64,000 nucleotides of DNA from CAVZCK01 sp963798805 (lineage in GTDB: Bacteria; Pseudomonadota; Alphaproteobacteria; Rhizobiales; Rhodomicrobiaceae), in contig CAWCVC010000010.1 of NCBI GenBank assembly GCA_963798805.1, positions 496,001 to 560,000 of the forward strand. The letters are read 5' to 3'. Position numbers and translations under genes: made by a program. Below, in pieces: positions 37,106 through 45,626 of this stretch. The notes beneath the pieces are model-generated. The model made no database searches, was not told the DNA's origin, and worked only from the letters and a program-made list of their open reading frames with translations. How positions within the stretch are numbered: position 1 is the stretch's first letter; each line of letters opens with the position of its first letter.

Positions 37106-38195
37106 ATGCGTCGAGACCGCATAATAAAAGCCGTGAACACCTTGAGAGACGCGCTGCAAGCCGCCCAGATCCGTGAGCTGCTCAGAGCCGCGCGCAATGG
37201 GCAGCAGGCCGAAGGCGTCAACCGGACGCAGAAGATCTTGCTCGCCTATAATGTCTTCATGCGCCATTACCAGGACTTCGATGACGAAGAAAAGGAGATG
37301 ATGACCTTCTTCGGTCTCACCCCCCTGCTCGACCTCGCCTTCTGGTCGGCTTTGATCGATGGCGAGCAGGCCGTCTCCCGCAAGATCATGGCCGATGTCG
37401 ACGTCGGCGCCTACAACGTCATCTTTGTTATGCCCAAGCTGCGCGAGCTGCTGACCCGCGAGAACGACCGCGATCAGCTCATCGTCGCCGACGCCAGCGG
37501 CAGCGATCAGGAGATCAAGCGCCTGCGCGTCCTCGTCGCGGAGCGCGAACGCTCGCTGACCGACCCGCATGTGCTGATCAATGTGATGCGCTCGCTCGAC
37601 GAATTCTATGAGGGCATCGCAGCGCTGCGCGGCGGCGAGCATGTCGGGCTCACGGTCGGCTCAATCGAACTCGGGCAGCACCAAGAGCTTCGATTTCTTC
37701 GGCTCGACCCCGATCATCGATGAAATCTCGGACCTTTTGATCGCGGTCTGGGACCGCATCAAATATTCGGTCGAGGATAATTTCCGCTATCAGATCGAAG
37801 TGGCGATGATGGCGGCCGGCTTCATCAACCGGGTCAAGGACGCGCAGTCCAACGGCCGGATCAACGAGGAGCAGGGCCAGCGCATTACGCGCAGCGTCGC
37901 CAAGGCCATCGAGACGATCTTCCGCTGCGGCGCCTATATGGACGATATGGATCAGGTCCGTGAGGTTCGCGCCAGCGAGTTCCTGATTCCGAAGACGCAG
38001 CTTCTCGAATATCGTCGCGAGGAGGCGCGCGTCGAGTTCAAGTCCATCGAAATGCGCGATGGGCTGGAGACGGGCGAGAAGGTCGAGCCGCTGCAGCGTG
38101 TCCATGACGGCAAGGACCCGGTCGGCAGCGAGGGGCCGGCTCCGAGCCTTAAGACCGCCACGATGGGCGCCGCCGATCAGGCCGACGCCTCGTAA
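37106..38195 (+). pseudogene. Conserved hypothetical protein, frame broken by one extra base
   Basis: I do not recognise this family. The first frame (37106 to about 37667) is helical and acidic, with RTQKILLAYNVFMRHYQDF and FFGLTPLLDLAFW. The second frame continues with STKSFDFFGSTPIIDEISDL and ends at 38195. The join is at GAACTC (37667-37672). Deleting one A yields GACTC and VGSIDSGSTKSFDFF, giving 362 residues. No signal peptide; probably cytoplasmic. GGGGAG precedes the ATG at 37106. It is divergent from the RluB-type gene and followed by tadA. Confidence 0.7.
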
Positions 38196-38240
38196 CAGCC
38201 GAGCCGTCCGTCACGAGGACGGTTCACGTCGGGTCATCCG

Positions 38241-38690
38241 ATGAAGACGTCCTCTTTCATGGCCCTGGCACTCGAAGAAGCCAGGGCCGCGGCATTTCGG
38301 GGCGAGGTTCCCGTGGGGGCCGTGCTGGTGTCGGCCGATGGCGCCGTGTTGGCGCGGGACGGCAACCGCGTGCTGGAACTGCACGACCCTAGCGCTCATG
38401 CCGAAATGCTGGTCATCCGCGCCGCCACTCAGGCGCTCGGAAGAGAGCGGCTTTTGGGCTCGAGCCTTTATGTGACCCTCGAACCCTGCACCATGTGTGC
38501 AGCGGCAATCTCCTTCGCCCGGATTGCGCGGCTCTATTTCGGCGCAGCCGACGAGAAAGGCGGTGCGGTCGAGCATGGGGTGCGCTTCTTTGCGCAAGGC
38601 ACCTGCCATCATGCGCCGGAAGTCTATGGCGGTATCGCCGAGAGCAAGTCCGCCGTGCTGTTGCAGGATTTCTTTAAGTCCCGCCGCTAA
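38241..38690 (+). CDS. tadA: tRNA-specific adenosine deaminase TadA
   Basis: Zinc-dependent deaminase of 149 residues that converts A34 of tRNA-Arg(ACG) to inosine. The zinc site HAE (H53, E55) and PCTMC (C83, C86) are complete. Length and the downstream RLYFGAADEKGGA segment fit TadA rather than a free-base deaminase, though guanine or cytosine deaminases share the motifs. Confidence 0.9.
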   Translation: MKTSSFMALALEEARAAAFRGEVPVGAVLVSADGAVLARDGNRVLELHDPSAHAEMLVIRAATQALGRERLLGSSLYVTLEPCTMCAAAISFARIARLYFGAADEKGGAVEHGVRFFAQGTCHHAPEVYGGIAESKSAVLLQDFFKSRR

Positions 38691-38899
38691 GGCAATGGAG
38701 ATCGGCCGCACGCCACCTCGTCCCGGATGGCCGGAAGGCTGAGCCGGGACCCAATCGTCGTTCTGTGAACTCGCGCCTTGACGCGAGGCGATTAGGCCCC
38801 GGTCCAAACGCCGGGGCGACAACTCGGCGCGGTCGCGACCCTCCGGGTCAACGCGAATGCGGGACGCAAGCCGATCCCGCGGCCTTGAATAACGCCATT

Positions 38900-39826
38900 C
38901 TAAACCCGCTGCCGCGCGGCGAGGGCCGCCTCGCACGCCCGCTTGAACTCGTCCTTTGCGGGCTCGGAGGCGGCGAAGATCTCATCGATCTTGTAGAATT
39001 CGAGCACACGGAACCGGCCGATATCCGGACGGATCAGGATGTCCGGCGCGGAAATCTTCAGCTTCTCATGCATCACCGAACGCATGGTGATTTGGTTGGA
39101 GCCGATAATCGCGTCGATCAGAGACGGGATCTTACCGCGGCTCTGTTGTGGCCCGGCGCTGACGTCGATGGCCGCGATGACATCGGCGCGGCCCTTCAGC
39201 AGGTCGAACGGCACCGGATTGACGAAGCCGCCATCGACGAGGATATGGCCCTCGAGCTCGATGGGGCGGATGAGGCCAGGCAGAGCCGAGCTGGCGGCGA
39301 TGGCCGGGATGAGCGCCCCATGCGTCACGACATGCTGGGTCTGCTCGTAGAAATCGGTGGTGACGGCGAGGAACGGGATCGTCAGCCCGGCGAAGTCCTT
39401 TGGCAGAGCATCCGGGAGCAGCGCCTCCAGAATACGCTCGGCGGAAAAGGCCGAGCCATTGGCTGCCGTCCAGAGCGCCGACACGCCGCCATTCCGACGC
39501 GCAAACAGCCGCTTCATAATCTCCGTGCGCTTATGGAACAGCTCGGCGCAATAGGCGCGAATTTCGGCGCCGCTCATCCCCGCCGCGTAGGCCGCGCCGA
39601 CAAGCGCGCCGATGCTGGTGCCGGCAATGATCTGCGGCCTGATGCCGGTCTCGTCGAGCGCTTCGAACATCAGCACATGCGCGAAGCCGCGTGCGCCGCC
39701 GCCGCCAAGGGCAATGCCGAAGCTCGGCTCCGAGCTTGCCACGGTTTTGCGGTCTGGCATGGCCGCGATCGCGGTCGCTGTTTCGATGGTCTTGGCTGAG
39801 GCTCTTTTTCTGTGACTAACGTTCAT
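38900..39826 (-). CDS. Patatin-like phospholipase (RssA-like)
   Basis: A 308-residue acyl hydrolase with the oxyanion GGGGARG (41-47), the nucleophile Ser71 in GTSIG, and the catalytic Asp in LVDGGFVNPVP. It has no signal peptide. Such bacterial patatins are predicted lipases of unknown substrate. The start at 39826 (MNVSHRKR) is the most natural; the frame is open to 39865. Confidence 0.88.
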   Translation of the reverse strand: MNVSHRKRASAKTIETATAIAAMPDRKTVASSEPSFGIALGGGGARGFAHVLMFEALDETGIRPQIIAGTSIGALVGAAYAAGMSGAEIRAYCAELFHKRTEIMKRLFARRNGGVSALWTAANGSAFSAERILEALLPDALPKDFAGLTIPFLAVTTDFYEQTQHVVTHGALIPAIAASSALPGLIRPIELEGHILVDGGFVNPVPFDLLKGRADVIAAIDVSAGPQQSRGKIPSLIDAIIGSNQITMRSVMHEKLKISAPDILIRPDIGRFRVLEFYKIDEIFAASEPAKDEFKRACEAALAARQRV

Positions 39827-39889
39827 GAGTTTCCATGGCCCGGCCTGCGAAGCGACCGCCTCCAAGCTAGGAGAGAGGTTTTGGTTGTT

Positions 39890-41170
39890 TCAGCCGCGCT
39901 CTTCGCGCTCAACCGCGCGCCAACCAATATCGCGCCGATAAAAGCCCTGCGGCCAGTCGATCCGGCCAATCGCGCCATAGGCGCGGTCACGCGCTTCCGA
40001 AACCGAGCGGCCGAGCGCGGTGACGTTGAGCACCCGCCCGCCATTGGCCAGGATCCGCTCGCCATCACGCTTCGTTCCCGCGTGGAAGATCGTCACGCCC
40101 TCCACCTGCGCCGCATTGTCAAGCCCTTTGATCTCGCTGCCCTTCTCGTAAGCGCCGGGATAGCCTTTCGCGGCCATCACCACGGTGAGCGCCGTTTCAT
40201 CGCGCCAGCGCAGATCGAAACGGTCGAGCACGCCGTCGGCGGTCGCCAGAAGCGCCGCGAGCAGATCCGACTTCAGGCGAAGCATCAGCACCTGGCATTC
40301 GGGATCGCCGAAGCGGACATTATACTCGATCAGCTTCGGGCCGTCCGCGCCGATCATCAGCCCGGCATAGAGCACGCCCTGATAGGGTGTGCCGCGCTCG
40401 GCCATGGCGTCGACGGTGGGTCGGATGATCTTGGCCATGACGCGGGCGGTCACCGCTTCGGTCATGATCGGGGCGGGAGAATAGGCGCCCATGCCGCCGG
40501 TATTCGGCCCCTCATCGCCGTCGAAGGCGCGCTTATGATCCTGTGCGCTCGCCAGCGGCAGGACATTGCGGCCGTCGCAAAGGGCAAAGAAGCTCGCCTC
40601 TTCGCCGTCCAGATAATCCTCGATGACCACCGACGCGCCCGCATCACCGAAAGTGCCGCCGAAGCATTCGGCAATCGCCTCTTCGGCCTGCGCCGCGGTC
40701 TCGGCGATGGTCACGCCCTTGCCCGCGGCAAGACCGTCCGCCTTGACTACGATCGGCAGCGGCTGCCCTCGCAGATAGGCGAGCGCGGTGTCGCGGTCGT
40801 CGAAGCGCGCGAAGGCCGCCGTCGGGATGCCCTTCGCCGCGCAAAGCTCCTTGGTGAAGCTTTTCGAACCTTCGAGCTGCGCCGCCTCCCGCCCCGGCCC
40901 GAACACTTTGAGGCCGGCGGCGCGCAAATCGTCGGCAAGACCGGCGACGAGCGGCGCTTCGGGACCGATGACCACGAGCTCGATATCGTTGGCTTGGCAA
41001 AAAGCGATCACTGCCCCGTGATCGGCGCAATCGAGGGCCACGCATTCGGCGCAGTCGGCAATTCCCGCATTGCCTGGCGCTGCGTAAAGGCGCGATAAGA
41101 GAGGGCTGGCGCTGATCGCCCAGGCGAGTGCGTGTTCGCGCCCGCCGGAGCCAATGAGCAGAACATTCAT
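39890..41170 (-). CDS. purD: Phosphoribosylamine-glycine ligase
   Basis: ATP-grasp enzyme of purine synthesis, 426 residues, converting phosphoribosylamine and glycine to GAR. Diagnostic segments are MNVLLIGSGGREHALAWA at the N-terminus, the ATP-grasp stretch VVKADGLAAGKGV, AQDHKRAFDGDEGPNTGGMG, and EYNVRFGDPE with metal ligands. It is intact and monocistronic. Confidence 0.96.
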   Translation of the reverse strand: MNVLLIGSGGREHALAWAISASPLLSRLYAAPGNAGIADCAECVALDCADHGAVIAFCQANDIELVVIGPEAPLVAGLADDLRAAGLKVFGPGREAAQLEGSKSFTKELCAAKGIPTAAFARFDDRDTALAYLRGQPLPIVVKADGLAAGKGVTIAETAAQAEEAIAECFGGTFGDAGASVVIEDYLDGEEASFFALCDGRNVLPLASAQDHKRAFDGDEGPNTGGMGAYSPAPIMTEAVTARVMAKIIRPTVDAMAERGTPYQGVLYAGLMIGADGPKLIEYNVRFGDPECQVLMLRLKSDLLAALLATADGVLDRFDLRWRDETALTVVMAAKGYPGAYEKGSEIKGLDNAAQVEGVTIFHAGTKRDGERILANGGRVLNVTALGRSVSEARDRAYGAIGRIDWPQGFYRRDIGWRAVEREERG

Positions 41171-41250
41171 GATGCTATGGTCTTACCAAGCTGTTCGGCA
41201 GGCTCGATAGCACAAATCGGCATAGAGTTGCACCTTCCGCGGTCGGCGCA

Positions 41251-41329
41251 CTAGTGTGGTGATCGGGATGTCCCCTTCATAGCTTCAGCAACCACTTAAA
41301 GGGGACTTCCCGATCTCAAACCACACTAG
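41251..41329. repeat. Palindromic repeat element 1 (purD-xseA spacer)
   Basis: Long inverted repeat. The left arm runs CTAGTGTGGT then GATCGGGATGTCCCCTT (41251-41277). The right arm is its near-complement at 41299-41329, ending ACCACACTAG, with one mismatch and a 4-base TTGA insertion 10 bases from the outer end. A 21-base loop separates them. Probably a dispersed non-autonomous element. Confidence 0.65.
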
Positions 41330-41342
41330 AAAATATGATTGC

Positions 41343-41417
41343 TAGTGTCCCTTTTGAATCCGAAGTTCGCGTGGGACCGGGCTGCAAACTGAGGCGAACT
41401 TCGGATTCGGGACACTA
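41343..41417. repeat. Palindromic repeat element 2 (xseA leader)
   Basis: Left arm TAGTGTCCC-tttt-GAATCCGAAGTTCGC (41343-41370) pairs perfectly with 41394-41417 except for the 4-base TTTT bulge 9 bases from the outer end. It ends only 10 bp before the xseA start, so it occupies the place of the normal ribosome-binding region. Confidence 0.68.
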
Positions 41418-41427
41418 AATTGGGCCG

Positions 41428-43008
41428 ATGAACGAAATCAGTTTTGGCAATGTGGCCGAGTATACCGTTTCCGAGCTGTCGGCGGCGATCAAGCGCACCG
41501 TCGAGGATGGCTTCGGTTATGTGCGGCTGCGCGGCGAAATCTCCGGCTTTCGCGGCCAGCATTCGTCCGGCCATGCCTATTTTGCGCTGAAAGACGACCG
41601 CGCCAAGATCGACGCCGTCATCTGGAAAACTGCGTTCGCCGGCCTTCGGTTCAAGCCCGAAGAAGGGCTCGAAGTCATAGCAACGGGCCGCATCACCACC
41701 TATCCCGGCAAGTCGAGCTATCAGATCATCGTCGAGGCCCTGGAGCCCGCGGGCATCGGCGCGCTGATGGCACTGCTTGAGGAGCGCAAGAAGAAGCTCG
41801 CGGCGGAAGGGCTGTTCGACGAGGCACGCAAACGGCCGCTGCCGTTTCTGCCGGGCGTCGTCGGCATAATCACCTCGCCGACCGGCGCCGTCATCCGCGA
41901 CATGCTGCACGGTTTTGCCGAGCGCTTTCCGGCTTGCGTCTATGTCTGGCCTGTGCGGGTGCAGGGCGACACCAGCGCCATGGAGGTCGCGGCGGCAATC
42001 GACGGCTTCAATCGGCTGAGCCTGGACAGCCTCATTCCGCGCCCGGACGTGCTGATCGTAGCGCGGGGTGGCGGCAGCCTGGAGGATCTCTGGAGCTTCA
42101 ACGAAGAGATCGTGGCGCGCGCCGTCGCCGCGAGCGGCATCCCTGTGATCTCGGCGGTCGGCCACGAAACCGACTGGACGCTGATCGATTTCGTCGCCGA
42201 CGCCCGGGCGCCGACGCCGACCAAAGCGGCGGAATGGGCGGTGCCGAAACACAGCGAGCTGATCGGGCGCGTGGCCGAGCTGCGTGAGCGGCTCTGCTAT
42301 GCCATCACGCGGGGTATCGAGGCGAACCGCTCGGACCTGCGCGCCGCGGCACGCGGACTACCGAGGCCGCAGGATCTTATCGGCTTTGCGCGCCAGCGTT
42401 TTGACGGCGCCAGCGGCCGTCTTACCCAAGCCTTGCGCAGCTTTACTGCCGAGAGACGCGGTCGGCTGGAGCGCTGGCGGGGGCGGCTCGATATTCGCCT
42501 GATCGCCCACCGCGCCGAGCGCTGCCACGAGCGCGTCGAGGCGATCGACCGCGAGATGCGCCAGGTTGTACGCCGGCTCGTGCAGCAAAGGCATGTCATC
42601 ATCGGACGCTGCGCTGCCCGTTTGCGCCCTACCCTGCTACGCCACCCTGCGAAGCGCGCCCGCGAGCGGCTCGATATTCTCGGTGCCCGCGCGGATCAGT
42701 GTCTGATCGCCGCGGCGGATCAGCGGCGGCGGCGGCTCGAAGCGCTGGGCCAGCTTCTGAGGTCGCTGAGCCATAGAAGCGTTCTCGACCGCGGATTCGC
42801 GCTGGTCCGAGACTGCGACGGCCATATGGTCAGGCGGACGGCAGAAGCGCGCGAGGCGAGTCGCGTCGAGCTGGAATTCGCCGATGGCCGTATCGGGGCC
42901 GATATCGAAGATGCGGCGACCGAGCTGCGTGATACAAAGAAACCGGGGAAAAAGCCGGCAGGCGAGGCCGGCAAAAAAGAAAAAAGCCGGCAAGGTCAAC
43001 TATTCTAA
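41428..43008 (+). CDS. xseA: Exodeoxyribonuclease VII large subunit
   Basis: Catalytic subunit of exonuclease VII, 526 residues. An N-terminal OB-fold (YTVSELSAAIKRTVEDGFGYV, GHAYFALKDD) precedes the catalytic domain (IARGGGSLEDLWSFNEE, SAVGHETDWTLIDFVAD), a long Arg-rich coiled region, and a Lys-rich tail (GKKPAGEAGKKEK). The xseB partner is not in the window. The region just before the ATG is a palindromic repeat and shows no clear Shine-Dalgarno sequence. Confidence 0.95.
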   Translation: MNEISFGNVAEYTVSELSAAIKRTVEDGFGYVRLRGEISGFRGQHSSGHAYFALKDDRAKIDAVIWKTAFAGLRFKPEEGLEVIATGRITTYPGKSSYQIIVEALEPAGIGALMALLEERKKKLAAEGLFDEARKRPLPFLPGVVGIITSPTGAVIRDMLHGFAERFPACVYVWPVRVQGDTSAMEVAAAIDGFNRLSLDSLIPRPDVLIVARGGGSLEDLWSFNEEIVARAVAASGIPVISAVGHETDWTLIDFVADARAPTPTKAAEWAVPKHSELIGRVAELRERLCYAITRGIEANRSDLRAAARGLPRPQDLIGFARQRFDGASGRLTQALRSFTAERRGRLERWRGRLDIRLIAHRAERCHERVEAIDREMRQVVRRLVQQRHVIIGRCAARLRPTLLRHPAKRARERLDILGARADQCLIAAADQRRRRLEALGQLLRSLSHRSVLDRGFALVRDCDGHMVRRTAEAREASRVELEFADGRIGADIEDAATELRDTKKPGKKPAGEAGKKEKSRQGQLF

Positions 43009-43119
43009 TTTGCTCGCGGGTTCCCTCGCTTGAAAATTCCAAATCCCAGGTTCATCTGTACAAGCTTAAGGAAATCCCCAATAGTGTCAGTGGAGCGCAC
43101 GACCAGCCAAGTGGTTTGA

Positions 43120-43356
43120 ATGAATCGTTACGACAGAGAAATCGGTCAGACCGGCGAAGCCAAATTGCGCTATCTGGACGGCGAGTTTCAGGTGCTGAAA
43201 CCGGGCAGCTTCGTACGCTGCGCCGTGACCGGCCAGCCGATCCCGATCGAGAATCTGCGCTATTGGAGCGTCGAGCTTCAGGAGCCCTATATCGACGCGC
43301 GCGCCTCGCTCGACCGCTTTCTGGAGCTGAGGGGCCATGGCGGGCAAACGCCGTAG
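43120..43356 (+). CDS. DUF2093-domain protein
   Basis: A 78-residue protein of the DUF2093 family, restricted largely to alphaproteobacteria and of unknown function. Recognisable segments are GEAKLRYLDGEFQVLKPGSF, CAVTGQPIP, LRYWSVELQEPY and RASLDRF. It commonly sits next to xseA, as here. Confidence 0.9.
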   Translation: MNRYDREIGQTGEAKLRYLDGEFQVLKPGSFVRCAVTGQPIPIENLRYWSVELQEPYIDARASLDRFLELRGHGGQTP

Positions 43357-43379
43357 CCCGCCGCCGTCCTCCTATCGCT

Positions 43380-43982
43380 TCACTCGCCGCGATTGCCCCA
43401 GACGGCTTCCAGCCGTGCATCGCGCCCGCAGGTGAAACGGTAGAACTTATATTTCAGCGGATTTTTCTTATGATATTCCTGATGATAGTCCTCGGCGGGG
43501 TAGAATTCCGAGGCCGGCAGGACCAGCGTGTCGACGGCCTTGCCGAATTTCTCCATAACTCTCTTCTTCGACGCCTCAGCCCCCTCCTTCTGCTTCTCGC
43601 CGCCGTAGAAGATCGCTGCGCGGTACTGCGGCCCGATATCGCAGAACTGGCCCTTGCCGTTGAACGGGTCGATATTGTGCCAGAACACGTCGAGCAGCTT
43701 GTCGTAGTTCACCTTCGCCGGATCGTATTCGATCTTCACCGACTCGAAATGGCCGGTCGTCCCGGATGAGACTTCCTCATAAGTCGGGTTGACCTTCGTG
43801 CCGCTGGTATAGCCGGCGGTCGTCGAGATCACACCCGGCGTCTTGTCGAATGGCGGCTGCATGCACCAGAAACAGCCGCCCGCGAAGATGGCCGTCGCAG
43901 TCTGCGGATGCGTCTGCTGGGCGGCGGCGCTGCCTGCGACCAAGGACAGCAAAATCGAAACGATGGCGATCAGGCGCGTCAT
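43380..43982 (-). CDS. msrA: Exported peptide methionine-(S)-S-oxide reductase MsrA
   Basis: A 200-residue MsrA with a Sec signal peptide (residues 1-21, cleavage after SAAA), so it repairs periplasmic proteins. The active-site motif GGCFWC carries catalytic C37 and C40. A resolving Cys is in RFTCGRD. Downstream segments GHFESVKIEYDP and YHQEYHKKNP are conserved. It lies 28 bp after msrB on the same strand, so both stereoisomers of methionine sulfoxide would be reduced together outside the cytoplasm. Confidence 0.94.
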   Translation of the reverse strand: MTRLIAIVSILLSLVAGSAAAQQTHPQTATAIFAGGCFWCMQPPFDKTPGVISTTAGYTSGTKVNPTYEEVSSGTTGHFESVKIEYDPAKVNYDKLLDVFWHNIDPFNGKGQFCDIGPQYRAAIFYGGEKQKEGAEASKKRVMEKFGKAVDTLVLPASEFYPAEDYHQEYHKKNPLKYKFYRFTCGRDARLEAVWGNRGE

Positions 43983-44010
43983 GGCGTCCTCCGATGGGTC
44001 AGGCCCGGTC

Positions 44011-44535
44011 TCAGGCCGGATTTTTCGTGTCTTTCGTTCCGGAAGGCTGGAAGGTCATGGCAACGCCGTTCATGCAATAGCGTAGCCCCGTCGGCGGCGG
44101 CCCGTCCTTGAACACATGGCCAAGATGACCGCCACACCGGCGGCAATGCACCTCGGTGCGCACGGCAAGCCACCAGCTTCGGTCTTCTCTGGTGCGGACA
44201 GCGTCGGGCAGTGGCATAGTGAAGCTTGGCCAGCCGGTACCGCTGTCGAATTTCGCCTTGGAGGAGTACAGTGGTAGGTCGCAGGCGGCGCAATGATAGA
44301 TGCCGGTGCGCGTCTCGTGATCGAGCGGGCTGGAGAAGGCGCGCTCGGTTCCCTGCTCGCGTAGCACATAATATTGCTGCGGCGTCAGGATCTTGCGCCA
44401 TTCCTCCGGCGTCTTGGTGATCTCGAATTTTTCCGGGGGCTGGGTCGCCTCGGCCGCATCGAACGCTCGCAAAGCGAGAACGGAGGCCGACGCCGTGGCG
44501 AGGCCGATCAGGGCGGTACGGCGTGTGATCATCAT
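44011..44535 (-). CDS. msrB: Exported peptide methionine-(R)-S-oxide reductase MsrB
   Basis: A 174-residue MsrB. The N-terminus MITRRTALIGLATASASVLA is a twin-arginine signal, implying export of the folded, zinc-loaded enzyme through Tat. Zinc CxxC motifs are CAAC and CRRC, and the catalytic Cys is in RYCMNGVAM. The residue after the Asn is Gly rather than the usual Ser. First gene of the msrB-msrA operon. Confidence 0.93.
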   Translation of the reverse strand: MMITRRTALIGLATASASVLALRAFDAAEATQPPEKFEITKTPEEWRKILTPQQYYVLREQGTERAFSSPLDHETRTGIYHCAACDLPLYSSKAKFDSGTGWPSFTMPLPDAVRTREDRSWWLAVRTEVHCRRCGGHLGHVFKDGPPPTGLRYCMNGVAMTFQPSGTKDTKNPA

Positions 44536-44606
44536 TGGCGGTCCTCATCTGTCTAGTCCAAGATGTGGCCGTGATATGATCGGGTTCAAGTCACGTTTAT
44601 ATCGCG

Positions 44607-45626
44607 TCATCTCCCGTTTTCGAGAGCTTTGGCGAGCAAACTCCGGAGTATCGTCCGGTTTTCGGCGGTCAGATCGAGCGTAATGGGGAGCGTGCGGCTC
44701 GCGGCCCGCAGCCTGGCGAGCGCGGGTTCCTTCGCATCGATCCGCACCCAATCCTTTTCGGTGGTCACGAGTGCGGCGCCAGCGCTCTCGGCCTTGGCGA
44801 GCAGCGTTGCGGCTTCCTCTGCCGTAAAGCGGTGATGATCGGGGAACGGGATGGCTTCGGCGATGTGCGCGCCGAGGCGTTCGAGCGTGGCGAAGAATTT
44901 CGACGGCCGGCCGATCCCGGAAAAGGCGAGCACCGGGCGATCGTTCAGCCAGGAGACATCGCCTGCCGGAACAATCGCAGCTTGTAAGACGGGCAGGCTC
45001 GTGCCGAATTCGTCAGCCTCGTCACCGGCGTCGTCGCCAATCGCGATGACGGCATCGGCTCGGCCGAGTTGTGCCCCGAGCGGTGCGCGCAACGGGCCAG
45101 CAGGCAGGACGCGGCGATTGCCGAGCCCGATCGCGCCATCCACGGCGATCAGCGCCAGATCCTTGAACAGCGAGGGGTTCTGAAAACCGTCATCCATGAT
45201 GATGACACCCGCGCCGCTCGCCTCGATGGCACGCGCACCGGCGGGACGGTCGGCACTGACGAAAGTCGGCGCGGCACGTGCGAGCAGCAGCGCTTCGTCG
45301 CCGACATCATCGGCCTTGTCCCTCTCCGCATCGACCTGGTGAGGTCCGGCGATGCGCCCGCCATAGCCGCGCGTCAGAAAGGCTGGCTTGCGGCCCGTAT
45401 CCCCGAGCATCCGCGCGATGACGATCGCCAGCGGCGTCTTGCCCGCCCCGCCTGCGGTGAAATTGCCGATGCAGATAACGGGCAGGCGCGAGCGGTAGGG
45501 CGTGGTCAGCGCAAAACGGGCATTCGCGGCGAATCCGTAGGCCCAGGACGCGGGGGAGAGGAGTGCGGCTTTCAGCCGATCGGACGGGCGCGAGCCATAC
45601 CACCAGCCAGGCGGCTCAAGGCGCAT
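44607..45626 (-). CDS. lpxK: Tetraacyldisaccharide 4'-kinase LpxK
   Basis: Membrane-associated kinase of lipid A synthesis, 339 residues, phosphorylating the 4' position of the tetraacyl disaccharide. The P-loop is GNFTAGGAGKTPL, followed by RGYGGR and IMDDGFQN. Its start overlaps the kdtA stop by 11 bases, so Kdo transfer and 4'-phosphorylation genes are coupled. Confidence 0.95.
   Translation of the reverse strand: MRLEPPGWWYGSRPSDRLKAALLSPASWAYGFAANARFALTTPYRSRLPVICIGNFTAGGAGKTPLAIVIARMLGDTGRKPAFLTRGYGGRIAGPHQVDAERDKADDVGDEALLLARAAPTFVSADRPAGARAIEASGAGVIIMDDGFQNPSLFKDLALIAVDGAIGLGNRRVLPAGPLRAPLGAQLGRADAVIAIGDDAGDEADEFGTSLPVLQAAIVPAGDVSWLNDRPVLAFSGIGRPSKFFATLERLGAHIAEAIPFPDHHRFTAEEAATLLAKAESAGAALVTTEKDWVRIDAKEPALARLRAASRTLPITLDLTAENRTILRSLLAKALENGR

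Noticed and set aside
38715..38765. Possible dispersed repeat TCCCGGATGGCC...GCCGGGA in the tadA-patatin spacer
   Set aside because: It resembles a common rhizobial repeat, but the arms are short and imperfect, and a single copy cannot be called a repeat from this window.
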